Source of the DNA: Pontibacter silvestris
GTDB lineage: Bacteria; Bacteroidota; Bacteroidia; Cytophagales; Hymenobacteraceae
Assembly (NCBI RefSeq): GCF_020907275.1
Contig: NZ_JAJJWI010000002.1
Location: 85,432-149,431 of the forward strand
Length of the DNA stretch: 64,000 bases
Reading direction: 5' to 3'
Part shown: in pieces, positions 52,044 through 61,800 of the stretch
How positions within the stretch are numbered: the stretch's first letter is position 1
Layout of the letters: each line of letters begins with the position of its first letter
Notes under the pieces: model-generated
Databases searched by the model: none
What the model saw: the letters and a program-made list of their open reading frames with translations, nothing else
Told to the model about the DNA's origin: nothing
Position numbers and translations under genes: made by a program

Positions 52044-52079
52044 AAAAAGCACGAATAGCTAAAGCTATTCGTGCTTTTT
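52044..52079 (+). terminator. Rho-independent terminator after the ABC-F gene
   Basis: Perfect 17-bp stem (52044-52060 with 52063-52079, core GCACGAATAGCT), minimal AA loop and T-run, 35 bp past the stop. Confidence 0.92.
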
Positions 52080-52435
52080 TTTGACCGGGTTAAAAGTTGT
52101 TGTAGGATTTAAGCTCAAATAAGTATCACCTCTCATACTGTTCGACCCGTATTAGTAACTGTTTAGCGTTTCATATTGTGTTGTAAATCAGTGTATTTTA
52201 TATGCAATAAAGTTTATATAATTTTTAATATATTTTATTTAAAATATATTAAAGCTTTTCCTTTTTAATGGGAATAAAATAACATAATATTGTATAAACA
52301 TTTTGAACAGGAGAAGTAATGTCTGTTGTAAAATTTAATTTTACATTTAGCAGGGGTACTAAATGTTATTTTATTTAGGTAAATTTATGCCTACCTGCTT
52401 TTAATCTAATAGTTGTAAACTAAAATTACATGTTT
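52080..52435. other. AT-rich intergenic region without a recognised gene
   Basis: Extremely AT-rich around 52190-52330. It contains TTTTGAAC and TTTAT tracts but no convincing -33/-7 pair. It presumably carries the promoter of the small lipoprotein gene that follows. Confidence 0.4.
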
Positions 52436-52579
52436 ATGAAAAAGCTTTTATCTCAGTTACTGGTTTTTGTCTTTTTAATGGCTCTTTTTGCTTCTTGTCA
52501 GAGAGAAACTTGCCCTGCTTACAGCAAGAATTACAAGCCTGCCAAAAAGCTTACTTTCTTAAGTACCAGAACTCGTTAA
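52436..52579 (+). CDS. very small lipoprotein (47 residues)
   Basis: A short reading frame with a complete lipoprotein leader: MKKLLSQLLVFVFLMALFAS-C, then a 26-residue mature peptide, basic and polar, beginning CQRETCPAYSKNYKPAKK. An ATG two codons earlier (52430) is an alternative start. The leader quality (KK, long hydrophobic core, LFASC lipobox) makes it much better than a chance frame. The mature part has the CPAYS motif I associate with tiny Bacteroidota lipoproteins of unknown role. It is too short for most gene callers. Confidence 0.65.
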   Translation: MKKLLSQLLVFVFLMALFASCQRETCPAYSKNYKPAKKLTFLSTRTR

Positions 52580-52816
52580 TAAAGAAATTAACGGGCCAGG
52601 TATCTTCTCCTGCTTCTTTTATAGCAAGTAGTTGCATGACCAAACGTTGCCTGCTTGCTTGAAAGTAAGAACCTATTATTAGTAGTAAATATTTAAGCTT
52701 CTTAAGTTATTCTAAATGTTCTTATTTACTAAAGTTCTCTCTTCTGCTTTAGTAAGTTAGAATAATCCTTCTGTTCTTGTCAGGTACTGCTTTATCCAAA
52801 CAAGAATTATGCTCGT

Positions 52817-53758
52817 ATGCAGAACATAAAAAATGTTTACATGCGTAAGATCGAGCATTGGGTTGAGGAGGTACTAGGGCTGCAAACTGAAACACAGGAG
52901 AACATCTTCTTATCTGTTGTTGTACTATTAGGGCTGTGGTTACTTAGCAGGCTTTTATTAAAAATAGCATCTCGTAGAGAAACAGATTCCCGTAAGCTTT
53001 ACCGATGGCGGAAAACGACAAACTACATCGTTACTGGCCTTGGTATCGTGCTTTTAGTTAATATCTGGTTTAACGGTTTCCAGTCAATAGCTACGTTCTT
53101 AGGTTTACTTTCTGCAGGACTTGTTTTAGCTCTTAAGGAACCCATCATGAACATGGCAGGCTGGGCATTCCTGATTTGGAAGCGGCCTTTAAGAATAGGT
53201 GACAGGATAGAGATTGACGGTTATAAAGGTGATGTTATAGATATAAGACTGTTCCAGTTTACGCTCAACGAAATTCATAACTGGGTAAATGCAGATCAGG
53301 CAACAGGACGTGTTGTCCATATTCCCAACGGACAAATTTTTACAAGACCTCAGGCAAATTATAGCTATGGCTTTCCTTTTATATGGAATGAGCTACATGT
53401 GCGTATAACTTTTGAAAGTGACTGGCAGGAAGCAAAGGCTATATTGATTGAGATAGCCAATAAATATTCTGAAGAGTTGAGTGAGGACGCTCAGTTAAGA
53501 ATAAAGAGAGAAACACAGCGGCATCTTATATTCTATAAAGATTTCAAACCTAAGTTATATACAGAAGTACGTGAATTCGGTATTGAAATTACTGTACGTT
53601 ATCTCTGCAACTTAAGTCGCCGCCGGGAAAGCGAGAACCTGATATGGGAAGACATTCTAACTAATTTCATCGCTTCTCCTGATATACAATTTGCCTATCC
53701 GACTACACGCTTTTATCAGGCTCCCGGAGATCAAACACAATCTACAGCAGACAAGTAG
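52817..53758 (+). CDS. MscS-family mechanosensitive ion channel
   Basis: A 313-residue inner-membrane channel protein. There are about three membrane helices (30-50, 70-90, 92-115); the last carries the Gly/Ala-rich pore pattern LGLLSAGLVLALKEPIMNMAGW. The MscS beta domain follows with FLIWKRPLRIGDRIEIDGYKGDVIDI and VVHIPNGQIF, then a cytoplasmic alpha/beta portion. It would release solutes on hypo-osmotic shock. Shorter than many MscS-like proteins but complete. Confidence 0.92.
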   Translation: MQNIKNVYMRKIEHWVEEVLGLQTETQENIFLSVVVLLGLWLLSRLLLKIASRRETDSRKLYRWRKTTNYIVTGLGIVLLVNIWFNGFQSIATFLGLLSAGLVLALKEPIMNMAGWAFLIWKRPLRIGDRIEIDGYKGDVIDIRLFQFTLNEIHNWVNADQATGRVVHIPNGQIFTRPQANYSYGFPFIWNELHVRITFESDWQEAKAILIEIANKYSEELSEDAQLRIKRETQRHLIFYKDFKPKLYTEVREFGIEITVRYLCNLSRRRESENLIWEDILTNFIASPDIQFAYPTTRFYQAPGDQTQSTADK

Positions 53759-53816
53759 AGTATATTTTAATATAATTCTTTAACTGTCTGGTGTAGTCAT
53801 GTTATGCTTATTTTTT

Positions 53817-54296
53817 TTAGATATCGCTTAAACTTGCACCTGCTTTTACTACTAGGGCATCTTCTATAGCTCCGAAAACAGGGTCAGCGACACCGGTTTT
53901 TTGGGTAAGATACTTTCTAATATAAAAGGCTGCATAAGATGCTGCTACAGCACCTGTTGCCCCTACTAAGGCTCCTTTCCAAAAGGCATCGTTCTTAGCT
54001 TTGAAAACAACCGCGCCAACAAAAGCTCCCGATAACCCACGTATGCTCAATGCAGATGGCATAATGCGATCGGGAGCAGAAGGCACTTTATCTCCTGCCA
54101 TTTCAGCTGCAGAAATTACCTTAAGTATGGATGCCACATTACTGTATTGCATGTATTTTAATGGTGAGCCTTCCAGAGCAGAGGAAGAACTCTGGACAAG
54201 TGCATTACTGAGCATTGCCGGTGCTGCAAGTGAACGCATTCCTGCTACGGCTCCTATGGATAAAGCTTTCAAATAGTGATCTGGTATTTTTTTCAT
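53817..54296 (-). CDS. DUF4126-like membrane protein
   Basis: A 159-residue protein, mostly Ala/Gly-rich hydrophobic helices, with the AGMRSLAAPAMLS opening (about 19-31) and ISAAEMAGDKVPSAPDRIMP loop characteristic of the DUF4126 group. The helix GAFVGAVVFKAKNDAFWKGALVGATGAVAAS follows. Function unknown. It is convergent with mscS and downstream of the FucP-type carrier, from which it is separated by a hairpin. Confidence 0.72.
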   Translation of the reverse strand: MKKIPDHYLKALSIGAVAGMRSLAAPAMLSNALVQSSSSALEGSPLKYMQYSNVASILKVISAAEMAGDKVPSAPDRIMPSALSIRGLSGAFVGAVVFKAKNDAFWKGALVGATGAVAASYAAFYIRKYLTQKTGVADPVFGAIEDALVVKAGASLSDI

Positions 54297-54354
54297 AGTC
54301 TTATGCTGTATAATTGCTGGCTTCTTATACGGTATACAACTATTTTCTGTCTAT

Positions 54355-54387
54355 AAAAAAGTCCTTAAGTAACTTCTTAAGGACCTT
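54355..54387 (-). terminator. terminator of the FucP-type transporter gene
   Basis: Stem GTCCTTAAG / CTTAAGGAC (54361-54369 with 54376-54384), 6-base loop; on the minus strand it is followed by a T-run (complement of AAAAAA at 54355-54360). It lies 30 bp past the stop. Confidence 0.82.
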
Positions 54388-54413
54388 TGCTCTTATGAAC
54401 AGCCAGCTGTTGG

Positions 54414-55850
54414 TTATGCTGTTTGCGATGAGGCTTTTGGTTTATAGCCTATAAAACCATAGTAAAGAATATAAGCATAACATGCCATTGGAATCAGGAA
54501 AGATAGTTGTAGGCTACCCGTAATATCAGCAAAAAGCCCCTGCAATGGCGGAATAATGGCACCACCAACTATAGCCATTACAAGAAGCGATGACCCTTGA
54601 CTGGTGTGAACTCCAAGCCCTTTAATGGCAAGGTCAAAAATAGTTGGGAACATAATAGAATTAAACAAGCCAATAGCTATAATAGACCACATAGCGAGGC
54701 GCCCTTGTGCAAATGTTCCGATCAGGAGCAGGATGATAACACTGGTGGCATATAAACCTACGGTTCTGTTAGGTATAAATCTACCTAAAAGCAACACAAT
54801 AAAATTAACGGCTACCAGACCAATAATAATAATTGCCTGATCAATTCCATAAATACCGTAAACAGTTAAGAAAGTAACAAGGCCTATTACAGCCATAATA
54901 ATATATTTTAAGCTGTTGTTTTTGAACTGAGCCAAAGCCACTGCACCAAAGAAACGGCCAATCATTGCACCTCCCCAGTAAAAAGCAAGAAAGTGTTTGG
55001 CTTCCGCCTCATCCAAGCCAGCTATATGTGGGAGCTTCAGGTAGTTGATTATAGAACTGCCCACTGTTACCTCACCACCAACATACATAAAAATACAAAT
55101 GATACCGAGTACTAAATGGCGGTACTGCAAAGCGCCTGCTCCAGATGAAGGATTGTTTTCTTCGCCTGTAAGGCCAGGAAGTTTAGCTACTTTAATAAGT
55201 ACGGCTATAAGCAGGAGTGCTGCGGCAAGCCCTATATAAGGAAGCTTTACTGAGTCGGCACTTACAGTAGTACTAACCTGTTCAAAAATAAGGTAACCAC
55301 CAATAATAGGGGCAATCGTTGTACCAAAAGAGTTTACCGCTTGGGTTAGGTTCATCCGGCTCGAGGAAGTTTCAGGAGGACCAAGAATAGCTACATAAGG
55401 GTTAGCTGTAATTTGTAATACCGTTATACCAGAAGCCAGAATAAAAAGAGCCAATAAGAATAGGCCGTAACTGTGGTAGTCTGCAGCAGGATAAAAAAGC
55501 GTACAACCTATAGCGGCTACAACTAACCCTATTATAATACCATTCTTGTAGCCGATTTTCATAATCGGGTCACCTTTGGTGACAGAGAAAATAAAGTAAA
55601 GGAATGAAATAATAAAATACGCCCCAAAGAAAGCAGTCTGAATAAGCATAGCCTGCCAGTTCTGTAATGTAAATACTTCCTGCAGTTTAGGAATCAGGAT
55701 ATCATTCATACAGGTGATAAAACCCCACATGAAGAAAAGCATGGTAACTATAACTAAAGGTCCTGTATAACTGGCTCCGCTGCTGGTCATATTTTTATCA
55801 GCAGAAGAGCTTCTTGGGCTTGTTTTAGGACTAGGTGAAATTCCGGCCAT
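54414..55850 (-). CDS. FucP-type sugar MFS transporter
   Basis: A 478-residue sugar:H+ symporter of the FucP / glucose-galactose porter branch, with about 12 membrane helices. Marker segments are FFMWGFITCMNDILIPKLQEVF in helix 1, LQITANPYVAILGPPETSSSRMNLTQAVNSFGTTIAPIIGG in helices 4-5, and PTIFDLAIKGLGVHTSQGSSLLVM near the end. The first 30 residues are Ser-rich and cytosolic. The cargo (fucose, glucose, galactose or N-acetylglucosamine) cannot be fixed. No catabolic genes are adjacent. Confidence 0.9.
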   Translation of the reverse strand: MAGISPSPKTSPRSSSADKNMTSSGASYTGPLVIVTMLFFMWGFITCMNDILIPKLQEVFTLQNWQAMLIQTAFFGAYFIISFLYFIFSVTKGDPIMKIGYKNGIIIGLVVAAIGCTLFYPAADYHSYGLFLLALFILASGITVLQITANPYVAILGPPETSSSRMNLTQAVNSFGTTIAPIIGGYLIFEQVSTTVSADSVKLPYIGLAAALLLIAVLIKVAKLPGLTGEENNPSSGAGALQYRHLVLGIICIFMYVGGEVTVGSSIINYLKLPHIAGLDEAEAKHFLAFYWGGAMIGRFFGAVALAQFKNNSLKYIIMAVIGLVTFLTVYGIYGIDQAIIIIGLVAVNFIVLLLGRFIPNRTVGLYATSVIILLLIGTFAQGRLAMWSIIAIGLFNSIMFPTIFDLAIKGLGVHTSQGSSLLVMAIVGGAIIPPLQGLFADITGSLQLSFLIPMACYAYILYYGFIGYKPKASSQTA

Positions 55851-56159
55851 TAGAACGTAATTATTAGATGATTTGAAGCTTTATTTATTGATAATGAAAT
55901 GAAAACGTATTTTTCTAAAGTTAAAGGTAGTTTAAGCTAATCTTTTAAGTACTAACACTAGTAAGGGTTTAAACATCAAATTTAAGTTATTAATATTAAA
56001 CGGAGCGCAATTTTTTATTTGAATGATAGTGTTAGAGCATAATAGAGTAGGGGCTTTTAAAAGGAGCCAGGGCAACAACTGTTATTCCTAAATGGTGACT
56101 GCTTAATACTTGAGCAAGTAAAAGCAACCAAAGATGTTATTTATGAGGAGTACAATAGT
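55851..56159. other. 309-bp intergenic region, nothing recognised
   Basis: It lies between the FucP-type gene (upstream side) and the end of the PaaE-like gene. AT-rich, with no coding frame and no clear hairpin. Confidence 0.4.
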
Positions 56160-57203
56160 TTAATAAATGTCCAGTACTACATCTCCATCAACAGGATGGC
56201 CAACACAGGTAAGAATCAACCCTTGGGCTAAATCCTTTTCTGTGAGTACTTCATTATATGACATCCAGACTTTACCTTCTACACATCTGGCCACACAGTT
56301 GCCACATCTTCCTGCTTCACAGCTATAGGGTAAGCTAATGCCTTCGTTTCTGGCTGCTCTTAGAATAGTATGAGGGTATTTAGCACTAAAATTGTACGTG
56401 TTCCCTCTGAACCTGGCTTCAACCTGGTGTGCGGCTGTATCTGGTGGGGCAACTTTGGGTACGTTTCTCTCAATGGCAAAACTTTCCCTTCGGATATTTT
56501 CCAAAGGAACATCTATCTGGCGAAGGCTATAAAAACACATGCGCATATAATTTAAAGGACCACAGATGTAGAAGAGCGCGTTTTCGTAAGGGGCAACCGC
56601 ATAACTACGTACCAAAGTCTGCAAGAGGTCCTTATAAAGCCTTGCTCTGGTTAAGTCTGCTGCATTGCTGTACAAGTACTCAATCTGGAACCTGTCAGGG
56701 AATTCAGCGGCTAGTTTTGATAGTGTGTCCAGGTAAATAGCTTTTTCTATGGAACTGTTGCTGTAAAGTAAAACTACTGCTACATCAGGATGGCTGTAAA
56801 GCAATGTTTTTAACAGAGATATAATAGGGGTGATGCCACTACCTGCCGCGAATAAATAAACCTGTTTATAGGAGTTGTTATCTTCCGGTAGTGTAAAAAA
56901 ACCGCCGGCACCAGAGGTTAATACCTGGTCACCTACTTTTGCCTTATCAATTAAAAATCTGGAAAAGGCACCATTCTCGATTCGTTTTACACCAATAGAA
57001 AGAGGTTCATGTAAGGCTGGCGAGGAGGTAATAGAGTAAGACCTTCTGATTTCGCTACCAAGACTATGATGGAGCAGCGTTAAGTACTGCCCAGGCTTAT
57101 ACTTTATTCTGTCTGCATCATTTTCCTTGAAAAAAAAAGTTTTAAAATCTTTAGCTTCTTCTTTTATATCACTTATTGTTAAGGTCTTTAAATCAGAGGT
57201 CAT
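56160..57203 (-). CDS. flavin reductase with 2Fe-2S ferredoxin domain (PaaE-like)
   Basis: A 347-residue electron-transfer protein in three parts. An FAD-binding barrel comes first (SEIRRSYSITSSPALHEPL, RxYS motif), then an NAD(P)-binding domain (LFAAGSGITPIISLLKTLL). A C-terminal plant-type 2Fe-2S ferredoxin domain has CEAGRCGNC-x-x-R-C and a later Cys in LTCVGHP. This order is that of the phenylacetyl-CoA epoxidase reductase PaaE and of Hcr-type hydroxylase reductases. No paaABCD is here. The start of a PaaK-like ligase lies 6.7 kb away, with gltBD between them, so a direct pathway link is uncertain. Confidence 0.85.
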   Translation of the reverse strand: MTSDLKTLTISDIKEEAKDFKTFFFKENDADRIKYKPGQYLTLLHHSLGSEIRRSYSITSSPALHEPLSIGVKRIENGAFSRFLIDKAKVGDQVLTSGAGGFFTLPEDNNSYKQVYLFAAGSGITPIISLLKTLLYSHPDVAVVLLYSNSSIEKAIYLDTLSKLAAEFPDRFQIEYLYSNAADLTRARLYKDLLQTLVRSYAVAPYENALFYICGPLNYMRMCFYSLRQIDVPLENIRRESFAIERNVPKVAPPDTAAHQVEARFRGNTYNFSAKYPHTILRAARNEGISLPYSCEAGRCGNCVARCVEGKVWMSYNEVLTEKDLAQGLILTCVGHPVDGDVVLDIY

Positions 57204-57353
57204 TCCAGTTAATATTGTTGTTTCTATATATTACGGAAGATAAAGCAATTTAGCTTTGCTATCTGCTAGATTTTGATTTTAGTTATTTGAGAAGAGGGGT
57301 TTCAGCTTTAAAAGTGAAAACATTTAGAATCTGAATTAAAGAGGAGTACAAAA

Positions 57354-57381
57354 AAAGGCCACTCATTTGAGTGGCCTTTCT
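57354..57381 (-). terminator. terminator of the gltB-gltD operon
   Basis: Perfect 12-bp stem AAAGGCCACTCA / TGAGTGGCCTTT (57354-57365 with 57368-57379), A-run on its left giving a T-run on the minus strand, 7 bp past the gltD stop. Confidence 0.9.
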
Positions 57382-57385
57382 GAAA

Positions 57386-58846
57386 TTATTCAGCAGCTAA
57401 CTTGAACTTGGAAAGTTCCTTGGAAGGTAAATCTGAATTACCCATCAGGTACATATCCACTGCACGTGCAGCTTCTCGTCCGTCAGAGATAGCCCAGACT
57501 ACCAGCGACTGCCCTCGGCAGGCATCTCCGGCAGAGAAAATACCCGGAATGCTTGTCTGCCACTCATTCAGCTTAAAGTTACCTCTGCTGTCTAACTCAA
57601 AGTCGAAGTTAGGCTGGAATGCATCATGCTCCGGACGCTCGTAACCTATGGCTATAAGTGCCAGGTCACACGGAAGTATTCTTTCGCTATCAGGCTTCTC
57701 TGTATACTCTTTTGCGTTTTTCCAATCAAGTTCAACTACTTTAAGGCCTTTCACAAAGCCATTTTCATCGGCAATAAATTCTTTAGTTAACCAGCCATAA
57801 CTTCGCTCACAACCTTCTTCATGAGAACTTGAGCTAGTATAGATCATGGGCCATTCAGGCCATGGGTTGTGTGGCAAACGGTCTTTTGATGGCATAAATC
57901 GGTATTGTAGCTGACTTACCGACTCTGCGAACTGGCGATTAGCTGTACCCACACAGTCAGAACCTGTGTCTCCTCCTCCGATTACCAACACATGCTTATC
58001 CCGCGCATTAAGATCAACTTCCTCTGGTATAGTTTTGCCTGCTACCTTCCTGTTCTGCAACTTAAGGTACTCCATGGCGAAGTGAATTCCTTTTAAATGA
58101 CCACCAGGAATTGGCAGTGGTCGTGGCTTGGTTGAACCAATGCACATAAGTACAGCATCGTACTTTTTGTACAGTTTCTTTAAGCTAACATCTTTGCCAA
58201 TCTCCACACCCAGGCGGAAGCGAACCCCCTCTTCTTCCATAATGGCTATCCTGCGGTCTATTACCCATTTCTCCAGCTTAAAGTCTGGTATACCATAGCG
58301 AAGTAAACCTCCGGCTTTGTCGTCTTTATCGTAAACATCTACCTGGTGGCCTGCTTTGTTAAGCTGGGCTGCGGCTGCCAAACCTGCCGGACCGGAACCA
58401 ACTACGGCTACTCTTCTGCCTGTTCTTTCTTTTGGAGGTTCAGCTTTAACTAATCCTAGCTCAAAAGATTTTTCAGCAATAGATTTTTCAATATGCTCAA
58501 TGGTAATTGCCGGCTTATTGATAGATAACACACAGCTGGCTTCGCAGGGAGCAGGGCAAATTCTGCCTGTAAATTCAGGAAAGTTGTTTGTGCTGTACAA
58601 AATTTGCGCAGCGCGTTCCCATTCACCTTCGTAAACGGCATCATTAAAATCCGGTATAAGGTTTCCTAACGGACAGCCATTGTGGCAAAAAGGAACGCCG
58701 CAGTCCATACAACGGGCTGCCTGCTGTTGTGTTTTTTCTTCCGGAAATGGTTGATATATCTCTTTTGAATCGTGTACTCTTTCTTTTGGATCGCGTGGTG
58801 CTGGCAATTCGCGGTCATACAGCAAAAATCCATCTACTTTTCCCAT
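57386..58846 (-). CDS. gltD: glutamate synthase small subunit GltD
   Basis: NADPH-oxidising small subunit of glutamate synthase, 486 residues. The N-terminal cysteine clusters CMDCGVPFCHNGCPLGN and CPAPCEASC bind iron-sulfur centres. An FAD Rossmann motif (VAVVGSGPAGLAAAAQL) and an NADPH site (VLVIGGGDTGSDCVG) follow, and the FAD-binding tail is IFSAGDACRGQSLVVWAISDGREAA. The start codon overlaps the gltB stop by one base (TAATG), a strong sign of translational coupling and equal expression. Confidence 0.96.
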   Translation of the reverse strand: MGKVDGFLLYDRELPAPRDPKERVHDSKEIYQPFPEEKTQQQAARCMDCGVPFCHNGCPLGNLIPDFNDAVYEGEWERAAQILYSTNNFPEFTGRICPAPCEASCVLSINKPAITIEHIEKSIAEKSFELGLVKAEPPKERTGRRVAVVGSGPAGLAAAAQLNKAGHQVDVYDKDDKAGGLLRYGIPDFKLEKWVIDRRIAIMEEEGVRFRLGVEIGKDVSLKKLYKKYDAVLMCIGSTKPRPLPIPGGHLKGIHFAMEYLKLQNRKVAGKTIPEEVDLNARDKHVLVIGGGDTGSDCVGTANRQFAESVSQLQYRFMPSKDRLPHNPWPEWPMIYTSSSSHEEGCERSYGWLTKEFIADENGFVKGLKVVELDWKNAKEYTEKPDSERILPCDLALIAIGYERPEHDAFQPNFDFELDSRGNFKLNEWQTSIPGIFSAGDACRGQSLVVWAISDGREAARAVDMYLMGNSDLPSKELSKFKLAAE

Positions 58847-61800
58847 TACGCAACTACTTTTAATATTTCACTTTCTTTTACTTGCATGACTTTCTTAAGA
58901 TCATGCGGCATTACTTTCTGGAAGAACTTCTGGCTCATGTCCCAGTTTTGCAGCAACTCTTTAGCAAGTATGCTACCAGTATAGTTGTAATGCTCTTTCA
59001 GCTTCTGCTCAATCCAGGCAAGGTCTGCATTCTCAGGCTGCTCTATGTCGACCATATCCAGGTTGCATTGTTCCGGAAAATCATTTGTCGGGTCATATAC
59101 AAAGGCCATACCTCCACTCATACCAGCGGCAAAGTTTTTACCAACCGCTCCTAAAACAAGCACTTTACCGCCTGTCATGTATTCGCAGCCATGATCTCCA
59201 ACTCCCTCTACTACAGCCTCTGCACCTGAATTCCGAACACAGAAACGCTCACCAGCCATTCCATTAATATAGGCGTTACCTGAAGTAGCCCCATATAGTG
59301 CCACGTTACCTGTGATAATATGTTCATGAGGCATGTAACTGCTTTCTGTAAATGGCTGTAGGATAAGCTTACCGCCAGAAAGCCCTTTGCCTAAGTAGTC
59401 GTTTGCTTCGCCCACCAGGCGGAATGTAAGACCTGGAGCAAGGAAAGCCCCAAAAGTTTGTCCGGCAGAACCATGAAACTCAGCATTGAAAGTGTCTTCT
59501 GCTAATCCCTTTTTACCATGCTTCTTCGACACTTCATAAGAAAGCATAGCGCCAACAGATCTGTCAACATTTATGATGCGGTATTTATGAACTTCAGAGC
59601 TTCCTAAGTTATAGTCCTGGATTAACTGTTTGTCCAGAACTTTATCTATTTCATGATCTTGCGAAATCTGGCAATAAGTTCCAACATTGGCTGGTACCGC
59701 TTCATGATACAAGATAGGAGACAGGTCCAGGTTCTTCAGTTTCCAGTGGTTCAGGTCGTTTCTTACTTTGAGTACATGAGATTGGCCAACCATTTCATTT
59801 ACTGTCCGGAATCCTAAAGATGCCATTACCAATCTTAATTCTTCGGCCATAAAGGTGAAGAAATTAACCAGGTGATCAGGATTCCCTGAGAACAACTGAC
59901 GTAACTCAGGGTTTTGTGTGGCAATACCAACCGGGCAGGTATTAGAGTGGCACTTACGCATCATAATACATCCTTCGACAATTAATGCTGCTGTTGCTAC
60001 ACCGTATTCTTCTGCACCTAATAAGGTTGCCACTGCCAGGTCATAGCCATTCATCAGCTTCCCATCTGTTTGCAGCACCACACGGCTACGCAGGTCGTTT
60101 TTAACAAGTGTCTGGTGCGCTTCTGCCAAGCCAAGCTCCCAAGGCAGACCCGCGTGCCGGATAGAGCTAAGTGGGCTTGCACCTGTACCACCGTCAGCAC
60201 CTGATATCATAATCGCATCAGCTTTTGCTTTCGCCACACCAGCTGCTATGGTACCAACACCTGCTTCAGCCACCAGCTTCACATTGATTCGTGCATTGGG
60301 GTTCGCATTTTTAAGGTCAAATATTAATTGCTTTAAGTCCTCAATAGAATAAATATCGTGGTGAGGAGGAGGGGAAATCAGGCCAACACCTGGTGTAGAG
60401 TGGCGCACTCTTGCAATCCATTGGTCTACTTTATGGCCTGGCAGCTGCCCGCCTTCTCCAGGCTTGGCCCCCTGAGCAATTTTAATTTGTATTTCATCTG
60501 CATTAGCAAGATAATGGCTTGTTACCCCGAAGCGTCCGGAAGCTACCTGCTTTACCGCAGAACGTTCAAGGTCGCCATTCTCTTTCATAATATAGCGGGC
60601 CTCATCCTCACCACCTTCACCACTATTGCTTTTACCACCAATTCTGTTCATGGCAATAGCCAATGTGCTATGTGCTTCATGAGAGATAGAACCAAAAGAC
60701 ATGGCCCCGGTAGCAAAACGCTTTAAGATATTCTCTACAGGCTCTACCTCTTCCAGTGCAACTGGCTGGCGTTTACGGAACTCAAACAGGTTACGCAAAG
60801 TGATAGCAGACTCCTGATGCTTGCGCACTCTTTCTGAGTATTTATTATATAACTGCTGATCGTTTAGGCGGGTAGATTTCTGCAGCAGGTGGATTACATC
60901 CGGATGCAGTAAATGTTCTTCTCCGGTGCGTTTCCACTGGTAAAAACCTCCCATTTCCAGAATACCGTTTGTAGCTCCGAAAGCTGTTTGATGTTTAGCA
61001 AGACACTCTCTCTCCAGGTCTTCAAAGTTCAAGCCTTCTAAACGACTTACAGTACCTTTAAAGCATTTCTGTATTACTTCCTGGCCAAAGCCTAAGCATT
61101 CAAAAATCTGAGCGCCCTGGTAAGACTGCAGCGTACTGATACCCATTTTAGAAAGAATTTTCAGCAAGCCGTTTCCTACAGCGTATATAAAGTTTTCGCT
61201 GTAATGAGAGAAAGGTAAAGTAGCATCTAACTTACCTTGTTCCAATAAACCCTGAATAGTGTCATACACCATGTACGGGTAAACACAGCTGGCTCCATAT
61301 CCAATAATGGTAGCAAAATGATGCGTTTCCCAAACATCTCCGGCTTTAACTACAAGGCCTGTTTTAGTTCGTATCCGTTTTTCGATCAGGTGATGGTGAA
61401 CAGCACCGACAGCCAGAAGAGATGGTACAGCAGCTTTTTCAGCACTTATAGCTCTGTTAGAGATAACAAGAAACTTTTTGCCATTTTTAACTGCTTCTTC
61501 TGCTTCATCGCAGATTCTGTCTAACGCTTTTTGCAGAGAGCCAGCTTCGTGAGTAGAGAAGGTTGAATCTAAAAACTGATAATCGTATCCCTGCTGTTTC
61601 AGGTTAAGAAGTTTATGAAATTCTTCATGGCTCAGCACAGGCTGTGAAATATGCACCTGTCGCGTATGCTCCGGCGTTTCATCCAAAACATTCAGAGACT
61701 CACCTAAACGGGTAAACAGAGACATTACCAGCCTTTCCCGGATAGAGTCTATCGGTGGATTACTAACCTGTGCGAACTGCTGCTTAAAATAGTTGGAAAT

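Noticed and set aside
60358..60726. 122-codon plus-strand frame inside gltB
   Set aside because: It is antisense to the glutamate synthase core, with no independent coding signs.
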